NCBI RefSeq assembly: GCF_026230105.1
Contig: NC_079478.1
Coordinates: 10,307,653-10,371,652, forward strand
DNA length: 64,000 nt
Source of the DNA: Diorhabda sublineata
Taxonomy: Eukaryota; Arthropoda; Insecta; Coleoptera; Chrysomelidae
Direction: 5' to 3'
Numbering within the stretch: the stretch's first letter is position 1; each line of letters begins with the position of its first letter. Under the pieces are notes generated by a model. The model ran no database searches and had not been told where the DNA came from. It saw only the letters and a program-made list of their open reading frames with translations. This document shows positions 9,965 through 20,099 of the stretch, piece after piece. Made by a program: the position numbers and the translations under genes.

Positions 9965-11072
9965 TCAATTTAAAATATAAACATACTGAAAACTCGTAAA
10001 ATCCACAAAGACGTAGGATTAAAACTAAACAATTACAAGACTGAATAGAACTGGAACGACAGGAGAGTATTGAACAATGGAATACGGCACGTGTCTGGCA
10101 GAAAGTCCCTGTCAAGTTCAAACATGTTTTTTGTCTTGCCCTTGGTCGGATTAAAGGAGTGATGGACCAATACGTAACGGACCAGAGTGGCTCTACTTAA
10201 TGTTTAAAGAAGCTCTAAGAACAGAACTAATCGGATGATTAGTGTGAAAATGGGGAGAATTGTATTCTATGGATCGCAGAATTTGATTCGAAGCACTTCT
10301 CGTCGCTTGCAATTTTTCATTTGAAAAGAAAACACTAGTTTTACCATGTAATCAGTTGGTAAACTATCTTATAACGAATCCGAAAAATATGAACACGTCA
10401 TGATTTACTGACTGGTTAATTATCACAGAGCTGAAACTACTGAAACTATAATTCTGAATACTGAATAATAACTGAAGCTTCAAAATTCACATTAGATTTG
10501 TGTTGCAAGATTTTTTTAAAAACAAAGTGAAGAAACGAATGTGACAATTCCAATTATCACTTTTTATGTCATTTCAACAATTTTGAAATTTGTCAATGTT
10601 TTTATAAAACGCATTAGCTGCCGGTACAAATTAATCATTGATAACACCACAAGGTCAAATTGCAATTTGCTTTATAACCCTTTTCAAAACCGATTTATGC
10701 TTAATATAATTTTCGACGCCGTAATGGATTTTCCTGAGGAAATAATACTGTTCTCGGACTTTGACTTCCTCTTTAATTCCATTATTAGACAAAATTTACA
10801 TCCACACTTTCCATTAATTTTATGATTATCGATCTTATAAAATTCTTTCAGTGGACTGACTTATTGAACTCAACTACTATTGAGAAACTGGTAAAACTGC
10901 TGTGTTAATAAATCCAAGAATTTTGTTAAAATATATAGCAAACATTTGACATGATTAAAATAGAATGTAGATAGGAGCAAAACAAATTATTGGGACAACT
11001 TACAAAGGCTGAGATAGGCAAAGACTCTCCTGGGAAATTATAACTAGAGAAGATTTGCTGAATGTAAGAACA
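9965..11072. other. Intronic stretch with one unassigned ORF
   Basis: A + strand ORF of 94 codons (10541-10825) has no recognisable domain and an AT-rich codon pattern; I consider it a chance frame. A coding-like patch near 10060-10200 (ending QYVTDQSGST) could be an old transposon scrap, unassigned. Confidence 0.4.
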
Positions 11073-11302
11073 TAAGGCCCATTTCGCACCAAGCCAGTCT
11101 AGTCCATTCCCATCCAGTCAAGTCGGACGCTTTTGAATTGGAAATATTAACTTACCATTCAAACAAAGAGAATGTGTAAACCTGGTTTCATACTAAGCGC
11201 ATCCCGTCAAGTCCCAACGCGTCAAGACTTGCCAAGACTTATTGCAACCCAGCCGGTCGAAAATGTTAAGAATCAATCGGTCGTGAAAGTTGCACGGAGA
11301 AA

Positions 11303-11435
11303 ATGGATATAGAAGCACTAATTGTATTAGTGCAAGCGAAAGAAGTAATATACGATCCTAAACACCCAAAACACAGAGATCGGATTTTATTGCTGCTGCA
11401 TGGAGAATCCATAGCTATAGAATTGAACATAACTG
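11303..11435 (+). pseudogene. MADF gene first exon of Harbinger element B
   Basis: It reads from ATG: MDIEALIVLVQAKEVIYDPK, then HPKHRDRILLLLHGESIAIE, then a gtaagt donor at 11436. The pattern LIxLVxxxxxxYDPxHPxHRDR is the first helix and linker of a MADF domain. The expected conserved Trp of the first helix and of AW in the second helix are changed. No following exon was found; the internal deletion of the element probably took it. Confidence 0.65.
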
Positions 11436-11560
11436 GTAAGTAACTAGGTTTTCATTGCTGTATATTTTCGTGAAAAAGAGGTACAGATTTGTCTACAAAA
11501 CATCCCGACATTTCTCTTCTTGCCATAGTACAGAACCCTCTGGTGACATGAAATACTCCG

Positions 11561-11827
11561 TTAATTGCTCTCGGATCTGCATTGCCTTTGTATTGCTCTG
11601 TGGATACTTGTAGGTCTTAAGAATTGAAGTTGAAGATCGATTGAATTTTGTTTCAAAAACTCGGTTTCCAGAATCTTGTCACTTTCCTTTTGAACTTGTC
11701 GGAGAAAATTGTGTAATACGCAAACACTTTCAATTGAGTTTTCCGTTAATTGTACATCAGTTTCTATAGCTTTTAGAAGTATACCAAATTTTTGTGTTAA
11801 TATGCCAAAGGCATGGGATGAACCCAA
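11561..11827 (-). pseudogene. Harbinger DDE transposase C-terminal fragment
   Basis: On the minus strand, HAFGILTQKFGILLKAIE then SIESVCVLHNFLRQ match the end of the Harbinger transposase (DDE_Tnp_4 type: NAFGILxxRFRxLxxPI ... CVLHNFL). The catalytic Asp residues and the last Glu lie upstream and are missing here. The reading frame starts inside the domain. It points toward the MADF exon at the other end of the element. Confidence 0.8.
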
Positions 11828-12059
11828 CAGAAATTTCGTCTTTTCTTTATCTTCCTTCTTCTGTATAATCGGAGTAAAATTTTGGCTTGCAGAAGAGCAT
11901 CCATCTTGTCACAAATTCTTCACAACATTGGCTGACTCAAACTCAACAAGCGACATATTCAGTGCGAAAACAAATTTTGACCTGACTTGACTGAACAAAA
12001 CTTGACTAGACGCCAATGGACTGGACTGGCTTGGTGCGAAATGAGCCTAAGTAAAAACA

Positions 12060-12270
12060 ATCTACGAATACTAACAGTAACAGAGTGATATCGGGGCGCT
12101 GTCGCCTTAATAGACACCTGAAGACGCTTGACTTAGCAGATTATGCGGCGTGCAGATTTTGTTGCACAGAGGACGAAAGGAATGGGTTTAACAGATCAGC
12201 TGTAAATACTAACCCAACCAAAGTTAAACGTCCTTTGTTCATTTTTGATTACCTAGAAGAAGGGTGAACG
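12060..12270 (+). pseudogene. LINE C-terminal fragment, CCHC-like region after RNase H
   Basis: The ORF from 12085 starts near VISGRCRLNRHLKTLDLADY, followed by AACRFCCTEDERNG. This is the stretch after RNase H in many insect R1/Jockey-group LINEs (typical form LTGHCRLNRHLKTLGLAxxAxCRFCxExxET). It lies directly after the right end of Harbinger element B. The rest of the LINE is absent. Confidence 0.7.
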
Positions 12271-14762
12271 ATAACTGGCTAATCTTATGCTGATTGCTTG
12301 ATGCGTTTTGATGCCGAAAAAAAGAGAATAATAGGGAGAAAAGTCTGCCCCTCCTTGAAAATTAACCTACCAATTCCTCCACTGTGTCGATCTTCATCAC
12401 AATTATTGCCTCATCTGCTTTAATTACATGATCTGGCTACCTAACCTAACCTCTGTTACATTATGTTGCCATATTTAAAAAAATGATAATCGATTACAGA
12501 CAGTTGGAGATGTGATAGTAGAGACAAACTTACAAAAAAGATATGTCAGAATGTAGGTATCATTAATTTTGGTTATATCATGAAATTATATAACGGAAAA
12601 ATTAATTTGGATACTTTGAAACATTTTATATTTATTTCTTAAAAGTTCACTTTTAATTGGATGATATATGCCCTACTTCTAGTACGACCAAGTTTTTCAG
12701 CTCTTCGGAACAGAAAATTCATATATCTCAAATATCTTCGAAATTCCTCACAGTGTTACAATATGAACCAAAATTTTTCGAAGATGAATTGAGAGTAGTA
12801 CGCAAGCTACTGCCACCTAGACTTAGAATCTCGGACTTGGTTGATTAGTAGTTCAGTTGAGAGTAATTTTTCCCCTACTATGTTCGATTTTTAATGATAG
12901 AGATGTTTGTATTTGATTGCTAAAGAAGTTAGTTTAGTCTAGGGAACTTCTCCAATCGATAAAAGAAGGGTTGTCTTGGAACTCAACTTATTTGATAAAT
13001 TAGAAAATGCGTATATAATAACAAAGCAATGGTTACATTCATTCCATAAAAGAATCTTCAATTTCATCTTATTTGATATTGATTTTTTGATTTTTGTTTC
13101 ATCTAAATGAGATACTATTTATCCACCGATGATAACAATTGTATATTTTTAGAAATATAAATAATCATATTGTTCATTACATTACCCAATTCAATTTACA
13201 AATATCGAAACATTCAACCCCACTTCAAACAATTTTCAATACATTTACATGTATATCACTTTCGTAAAGTAACCATAATGAGAACATCTAATTGGCCTTT
13301 GTTTGTAGAAATGAAGTGCAAAAAATTCTATTTAGAGGGAACTTGAAATGTCTCTACGGATGTAATTCTAAAAGCAATACATTCCTGTTTCAATCTATTT
13401 TTAATTTGTGAAACACGAGCTTTGTGTTTCATTTGTTAGAAAAGAAAGAAAGAAAATGTATTACAGATTATTTAACGTATTGTTAGTGAACGATTTACTC
13501 AGACAAATTTAGAGGAAAAAGTCTATTTGTGTTGATGAGAAAAATAATGGTTATTTCAACAATTTCACCTATCGTAGAATTCTGAAAACTTCATCGATTT
13601 ATTATTATGGTTAACGTTTTAACGTATTAAAGCCGAAAAAAAAACAATATTTGGTCTTTTATTATTTCTTTGAACCTTTAATGAAGAAATCTGTGAAATT
13701 TCAAAATTTAATGAAATGAACGTTTTTTTGTACATAATAAAAACACCATAAGGGACCTTTGGCAGTTTACAAAAACAATAACCATTGTAATTATTGGTGT
13801 AAAAGTTCAAGAAACATTTCAACACCGCACTGAAAACAGATTCTTCGATGTTTACTCATACCATTCAAACCTGTACATCTTCTGCTTCCTCTTTATGGCC
13901 TCAGAACTACTGAATTGTTCAGTCAATCATCTCATCCGTGGCTATTGCTTTCAACAGCTTTAAGTATATGATCTGAATCTATTCACATGACATTTATTAA
14001 ATACTGTTATATCCACCCTGAAGGAATGAAGCAGGTTATGATACCCATATGAACGTTTTATCTTTGATCATGTTAACATAAACAATATTTTTGTAAGAGA
14101 TCTGTTTACAAAAGCCGAAAGTACAGATATTGTTAGTTCAAACGATAAAGTGTGTGAAATTTGCCTTGGTGTAAGCTGAAGAAGGTGAAAAACACGCAAA
14201 AAAGCGTACCAAGAAGCATTAAGTAGCTTGAAGCAACTTGAGGCAGCGTTTGAGCTGATGCAGTAAACGGCAAGACTGAGAATTGAGAAGTATCGTATTC
14301 AGCTAAGAATCGCGATTATGTTTAGGGGCGCTTGATAACTGTAGGGGTAAGATGTCTTTATAAGGTGGTTAGAACAATTCAAAATTTCTGATATGGGCGA
14401 AAAATTTTTTAACCTTAATCCCTGATACATTTGTCAATTTTTTATAAGTAAAGAAACGTGGGAATTGTTCTGTGGTTATGGAAAACAGTGAAGAAAATTG
14501 AAAAAAGGTGTAAAAAATAGTATCTTATGATTTTGATTGTTCCTATAAGCTTTAATATTAGTTATTATGAATTATACATAATTTAAAATAACCAGTTAAT
14601 TTTCACTAAGTGAAATGAAATGAAACCAAACTAAAAAAATTGGTAGTGATGCTAAACGAGGATATTTGCTAGTATTTTTTTGGAGACTTCGAGTACTTAA
14701 TTGCATGTCAAATTTTTTAAAGGAAGACTTTAGGTATTTAACGAGAGAAGTACGTTACATTT
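12271..14762. other. Long intronic stretch without recognised features
   Basis: About 2.5 kb of AT-rich sequence. It includes a short CCTAACCTAACC run near 12440 and coding-like but unassigned patches near 14130-14290. No family assignment was possible. Confidence 0.45.
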
Positions 14763-15737
14763 ATACAGGGTGAGTCGGAACGAGCGCACCAAACTCTAGG
14801 AGTGTATTATATACACGTGAAAATAATGTAAAAAAACTCATATGCTCTTATCCGATTTTAATTTGTTTTCAAGTTTTTATGAACTGTCAGTGTACAGTGA
14901 AAGTAACAACGTTTAATTTCGAATTTATGTGATTGTTAGTGTTGCAAAATGCCAGATACTTATTCCAATTTAGAATGTGCAAATATGGCACCTACAACAA
15001 GAGGATTACGCCAACCGTTTGGAGTTTTGTCGGTGGATAAATAATAATCATCGTGTTGTATCGAGTATACTCTTTACGGATGAAGCTACATTTACCCGTG
15101 ATGGCATTAATAATACTCGTAACTATCATATATGGTCGGACGAAAATCCCCACGCAACAGTCGAAAGCAATTTTCAACATTAGTTTTCGGTAAACGTATG
15201 ATGTGGTATGGTTGAAAGTTATTTAATTGGCCCTTCCATTTTGGAGAATCGTCTCAGAGGAGACAACTACCTAAATTTTTTACAAAATGAATAACAAGGC
15301 CTGCTAGAGGATGTTCCTGTAAATATTAAAATGCAGAAGTACTATCAGCACGACTCACACCACTAGATTTTTGTTTATGGGGCTGGATGAGAAATGAAGT
15401 CTACAAAATAAAAGTGGACACACGGGATGCACTAATTAGACGAATTGAGAATACTGCAGCCCATATTAAAGAAAAAAGATATTAATCAATTGGGAGAGCA
15501 ACAAACGCTCTTCGTAGACGAAGCAGAAAATGTTTAGAAGTCAATGGCGGTATTTTTGAACATTTATTGAAAGAACGCTGTGATTAAGAAAATATTTATG
15601 TGATAATTTGTTTATTTGTTAATATGCTATAACTTGAAAACAAATGAATATCGGATAAGAACACATGAGTTTTTTTACATTATTTTCACGTGTATAATAT
15701 ACCCTATATACCTGTATACCCTAGTATACCCTGTATA
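14763..15737 (+). mobile_element. DUF4817-associated DDE transposon, decayed copy
   Basis: The ends TATACAGGGT (14763) and ACCCTGTATA (15728-15737) are inverted. Behind them an inverted repeat of about 90 bp pairs 14789-14880 with 15630-15705. The interior carries a broken DDE transposase on the + strand. The total of about 975 bp is shorter than a complete element, because the N-terminal half of the gene is deleted. Confidence 0.75.
14977..15585 (+). pseudogene. DDE transposase relic of the FTDEATFTRDG type
   Basis: From 14977 the frame gives HLQQEDYANRLEFCRWINNN, then ILFTDEATFTRDGINNTRNY and HIWSDENPHATVE, ending at a stop at 15181. Later pieces in other frames include NYLNFLQN, LDFCLWGWMRNEVYKIKVDT and VNGGIFEHLL. 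These motifs, in this order, are those of a widespread insect DDE transposase group whose N-terminus is called DUF4817 in Pfam. FTDEATF contains a catalytic Asp; LDFCLWGW lies near the last acidic residue. Several frameshifts make it dead. Confidence 0.8.
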
Positions 15738-15786
15738 TATTAATGTTTGAACAATTGGCATCTTAGTTTAACTTCCTGCAAAACAT

Positions 15787-16142
15787 ATAATGGTTTGCTA
15801 TATACTTTTTACAAAGAAGCTCAAGAAGTTCTTAATGAAGTATTCCGTTATTGCAGAGGTTATGAGGTTTTTCGAAATAACCTTCTGGTAAGTTTTGATC
15901 CCAGGATTTAAACACTTAGGCCCAATTATTTGCCAATTGCCCCAAAAACGGTCTGTGACGATCAAGGAGTTGATTTACCGAAGGCTTATGATGTACCTGA
16001 ATTATTGGAAAAGGCGCTGCTGTTATTGCAACGGAATGTAATTGAAAATGATTTTAATCAATTCAGTGGAATTAGTGGGATCTCACCATTTACTACAACA
16101 AATAGAATTACAAAGAATATGATGAACACTCCTATTTTTTAA
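15787..16142 (+). pseudogene. Unidentified coding-like relic, one in-frame stop
   Basis: A frame in phase with codons at 15840 and 15930 reads VFRYCRGYEVFRNNLLVSFD, then a stop at about 15909, then NYLPIAPKTVCDDQGVDLPK and VPELLEKALLLLQRNVIEND to a stop at 16140-16142. The composition is protein-like, with a Leu-rich amphipathic helix. I do not recognise a family. It may be part of a transposon whose other parts are lost, or a host pseudogene. Confidence 0.35.
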
Positions 16143-16565
16143 ATTAAACAACTGCATTTTAATATCGTATCCAGAGAATCGCTGGTTTCGAGCTACTGCT
16201 GTAGACACCAACGTGATATTGGGTGTACTGTTTGAAATCGTGTGCACAAGAAGTAATAGTTTGGGTGCTGTTGGTTAGGGAACACAATCGACACTAGTGT
16301 TTAGTAAGGGCAGTAAATAGACGTTTGATTATTGTCCTACAAATGATTTTACTCATTCCTGTCCACAAGTCAATTGATATAGAATAGATCAAAACTGGTA
16401 TGAAAACCGGAAAGTGAGTTTTTATCATCATTTGACAATAAAATACTGTATGTTTATATATTCTGTCCTCGGATAGGTAAACTTTTGCTATTGTTCAAAA
16501 GATGCTTGTGGTTTTTAGTTATTTATCATACTGCAGGAGTTATTCCGTTTTTTAATATCTTATTA
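16143..16565. other. Intronic stretch without recognised features
   Basis: AT-rich, with no reading frame or repeat that I could place. Confidence 0.5.
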
Positions 16566-16569
16566 TCAT

Positions 16570-16790
16570 TCGGAATGTGTTTTTATTAAACTCTTTGTTC
16601 CACTGTGCGCCATACAAAATAAATCAATCATTGTGAAGTATGGGGATTTAGCAGGACAATATATTACGCTCATTCTCCCATTCCATATTTCCCTAACTAA
16701 TTATTTAGCCAATCGATAGTTTTTTATGTAGAATGAACAGGGCAGTCATCATATTGGAAAAAAATGAGTCAATCGATTATATAAAGAAGT
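16570..16790 (-). pseudogene. DUF4817-type DDE transposase fragment
   Basis: Minus-strand frames give FFQYDDCPVHST, TIDWLNN, CPAKSPYFTMIDLF and RTVEQRV. These fit the segment FQQDGxPAHxxRxTxDWLN ... WPARSPDLTPMDFFLW of the same transposase type as at 14977-15585. Only the C-terminal third remains, and it is broken. Confidence 0.55.
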
Positions 16791-16799
16791 ATCGTCAAA

Positions 16800-17285
16800 A
16801 AATATTTTTTAAAAAGTTTTTAACTGTAGACTGCTGATTTAACTTTCCTTCAATAAAGAAAGATTCGATGACTTTTAGCTCTTATGACGTGGCACATCAA
16901 ACATTCTTTTTTTTGAAATGCGGTCTACTTGTAAAAATCTTTTGTTCAAATGCCGAGAAATACATTTCTTTATTGCAATATACTTTTCACTGAACAAAAC
17001 AATAACCATATTTTGAATTTTCCCTGGTTCCATAATACCGAATTAAATAAATGTAAACAGATGAATATTTTTATGGACTTTATTTTTTCCACGGCAACTT
17101 GTATGTGTTACAAATATCAGTATTTGATTTGTGTAATGAACTTAAAAAATTTAAAATCACACTTAACTGATGATGTTATAAAATAAAGAACAAAAACCGA
17201 TGAATTCTTATTGTTGATGGATGAACGTTGAAAGTATGAAAACGAAACAGATGACACACGTACAAAGACTTATAAGATCTAAAAT
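16800..17285. other. Intronic stretch without recognised features
   Basis: AT-rich; the ORF at 16950-17186 has no known motif. Confidence 0.5.
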
Positions 17286-17289
17286 TATT

Positions 17290-17812
17290 ACAAAAAACAT
17301 TAATATGTTTAAAAACGCCACCATAACATTTAACGCAATCTGGAATCTGGCTCCTTGAGGACTGGACAAAGAAATAAAATGTCGCATTAAAAAAGCCAGA
17401 CAGGCATCCTTGAGGTTTCAAAGAGATTTTAATCTACGACTGAGAATCGTGAAGTGGTACGTTTGGTCGGGGCTTCTCTACGGATTGGAAAGCTGGACAT
17501 TGAAGACGCCGGCGATTCACTAGTAGGAGGCTTCCGAGATGTGGCTGCACCGTAGAATCCTTAAGATGCCTTGGACGGCTAGATCGAAAAACGAAGAAAT
17601 TCTGAGACGTATCGGCAAACAACGTGAATTATTTGAATTGATTAAGAAGAGAAAAACGTCAAACTTAGGGCACATTATGCGAAACAACAAATATCAATGT
17701 TTGCACCTACTGATTGAAGGTAAAATTGAAGGAAAGATAGAGATCGGAAGGAAGAAAATATCTTGGCTGCGAAACATCAGGCAGTGGGCAGTAATACACT
17801 ATACATAATCCT
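17290..17812 (+). pseudogene. LINE reverse transcriptase 3' fragment, second LINE family
   Basis: The first part (about 17370-17520) reads CRIKKARQASLRFQ and VKWYVWSGLLYGLESWTLKT. The second part (ORF 17539-17808) reads MWLHRRILKMPWTARSKNEE, LGHIMRNNKYQCLHLLIEGK and ISWLRNIRQW. This is the downstream region of an arthropod LINE (typical form LLYGxESWTL ... RRMLRISW ... YLGHVMRNxxY ... GRRRxSWLKNLRxW). A stop (tag) separates the parts near 17522. It differs from the GRPRKRW family at 3034 and 58503. Confidence 0.75.
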
Positions 17813-17910
17813 TAAAACACACCGCAAGAAACAGAGAAGCGATAGAAAGTGTTATAGCGAATATCCATTAGTGGATATGCATTAAAAGAACTTTGACATA
17901 GAGATCTAAA

Positions 17911-18000
17911 TACTCAATAACTTGGTTATCGAAACGCGCGTCAGACAGTGTAATTGTGAGTGTTGGTGTAGTGGTGGTGTAAACAATGTATACAGTATGA
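17911..18000 (+). mobile_element. Penelope-like terminal piece with half a hammerhead motif
   Basis: AATAAC TTG GTTATC GAAA CGCGCG TCAGACAG (17916-17948, shown in parts) is the 3' half of the hammerhead-like motif seen in full at 60324-60370: stem II, the GAAA core, a very short stem III, and stem I. The GTGTAATTGTGAGTG tail leads to GGTGTAGTGGTGGTGTAAAC, also seen at 52300. The 5' part with the CUGANGA core has been lost, so it cannot be a functional ribozyme. Confidence 0.6.
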
Positions 18001-18773
18001 ATATCGCCAACGGTTTCAGAAAATCCAACTTATCCAACTTAATTGATAAAAAAACTTATATCAATAAATGTTTATAGTACTTACTACAGAGAGGAATAGG
18101 TTTTTGAAAGGCACACTCAATTTTACAAAAAATTATACTACTACTAGTAGCAAGCAGGGCTGGACTAGTTGATAACTAACTCTGTATATTTTAAGCAATG
18201 CATTATTGAAAATTAATAAGATAATAGAATTGTAAAGTTTGACTCAGTGCCGAACAATATGGAAGAGTTTAAAAAGTTTTAATTAAGTTTCACTGTAGAG
18301 AGCTCTTGGTAAATAAAACTATATCCAATTATTTGATATAATGAAACTACGTAAACTGCTCCAGGCATTCTGGAAATGACAATAATGAGGTTTGTTTATT
18401 GCAGAAGAAAGATTATTAAATCGTCTGGTTTAAGGAACCGTGTACTAGTGAATGGAAAGAAGTTTTTACATTCGTAAAAAATTGATTTTTATAAAAATAT
18501 CAAATATTTATTTAAAAAATATTATATGAAAATATATAATTATGTTGTTCTATTGAAAATCACTTATGTTACTAAGTATATATTTGAAAATTGTTCAATA
18601 ATCCCTCATATGTAAAATTTTCTATACAAATATAAAAGAAGCTGTTAAATATGGAGAAAAAGAATTTTGCCTGTTAAGATGAACCTGTATGATGCTGAAC
18701 ATCCGGGACAGTAATTGATTGTAACTAATCAAGCTAATTTTCACTCATTGTCATAGTATCCTGAATAAATATA

Positions 18774-20095
18774 CAGAGTGAGTTTTATGTATGGAACGCC
18801 TCAATTATCTCGGAAACGGCTTGTACGATTTTTATAAATTTACATGGTATTTACATTGATGTCAGATATTACCTTTTACCTGAAAAGTAATGAACTTTGT
18901 TATTTCACAAATGGATCACGCTGTATATTTTTCGGTTTTCGAAATCCTTAAAAAATACTTATTATTTTTCATCTTATGTTCTCTATACCTAAATTCTATA
19001 ATTTCGGAGTTATAGCTACATTTGCGTTATCTCAGCCGAAGTTGAAATAATACATTTAGGTGATTATGACTGCAACAAAAAAATTTGACGTTTTAATAAA
19101 TTATTATTGTTGGAGTTCATTAAAAGTCACAATGGATTGTTTATCTAAAAAAGAATGAATTGATATTTCAATGATATTAGGATATGGTGATAGGCGTAGA
19201 AGTCAATAAGAAACGTTCAATATCTTCAATAATTTCGTAACCGAAACACCAGCAACCAAACATAACAAGATCTACTGTCAGTAAATTAGTAAAAAAGTTT
19301 AACTGGTTCAGTAAAAGATTAAAAATTAAAAAAATTAAATCAACTGAAAACAAATATTTAGATGTTTGTGTCCTGTTAGAAGACAATCCACACTTGAGTC
19401 CCAGACAAATATCCAGAGAACTTGATATTTCGCAAATATCCATAATAAAAATTTTACGTGATAATAAGTTTCATCCATACAAAGTAACGTTGGTTCAAGA
19501 GGTGTCAGATGACGATTTTGATAGACGTGAAGAGTTTGCAGACCTAACGATGGAAAAATTACAATCAAAACGATCCAAATTTTTCAAGTAATGCTATGTT
19601 TTGAAATGAGGTCACTCTTTATATCAATTGAAATATGAGTCGGCATAATTGTAGATATTAGTCACGTAACAATCCCCTTCGGATGCGTGAATCCCACACC
19701 CTATATCGCGAAAAACTGAATGTATAGGCTGGAATAATAGGGGACAAAATAATTGATCCCTAGATTTATTGTAAAATAGTTCTATACCTGAGTTGACTTG
19801 AATATTTACAAATCCAAATAAGTATTTTTAATTACATTTAAAAAAAACTTACTGACACTAAACCTTGTTATTTGTAGTAGTACATAAATTATTGAATAAT
19901 ATTCACATTAAACGAGTTTATTCAATCGGAGCCATTCAAATGTACGATATTTATTGTAACTTTGGTGGAGATACTGTAAATGTAGCTTCAACTCCGAAAT
20001 TATGGCATTTAGTTATAAAGAAAATTAAATGAAAAATAATCAGCATTTCTTAGGGATTTCTAAAAACACAAATATGATAACGTACACAATGATCG
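18774..20095 (+). mobile_element. DUF4817-type DNA transposon with long inverted arms
   Basis: Starting at a tacagagtgag terminus, the left part (about 18935-19050) is repeated inverted at about 19965-20080. Shared blocks include TATAATTTCGGAGTT on one side and its near-complement AACTCCGAAATTATGG on the other. Between the arms are the remains of the N-terminal helix-turn-helix part of a transposase. The outermost 160 bp of the left end has no partner, so the right end is truncated. Confidence 0.7.
19146..19591 (+). pseudogene. DUF4817-type transposase N-terminal relic
   Basis: ERIDISMILGYGDRRRSQ near 19150 is the first helix of the family (typical ERxEILxxxGYGDRxRS). A helix-turn-helix follows in the ORF from 19394: LSPRQISRELDISQISIIKI, then NKFHPYKVTLVQEVSDDDFD and RREEF. 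In intact family members this precedes the DDE domain by about ten residues; here the DDE part is gone. Stops at about 19205 and 19280 break the frame. Confidence 0.75.
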
Positions 20096-20099
20096 CAAT

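Larger units (their letters stand above)
11076..12047. mobile_element. PIF/Harbinger-type element B, with pieces of both genes
   Basis: Terminal inverted repeats of about 24 bp (GGCCCATTTCGCACCAAGCC at 11076, its near-complement ending at 12047; one mismatch) are flanked by a TAA target duplication (11073-11075 and 12048-12050). Inside, the + strand holds the first exon of a MADF gene, and the minus strand holds the C-terminal end of a Harbinger DDE transposase. The two genes converge, as in complete Harbinger elements, with the middle deleted. Cognate elements A (980-2026) and C (57364-57767) lie in the same host gene. Confidence 0.88.

Noticed and set aside
10541..10825. 94-codon ORF on the plus strand
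   Set aside because: No recognisable domain, and codon use is like the surrounding noncoding DNA.
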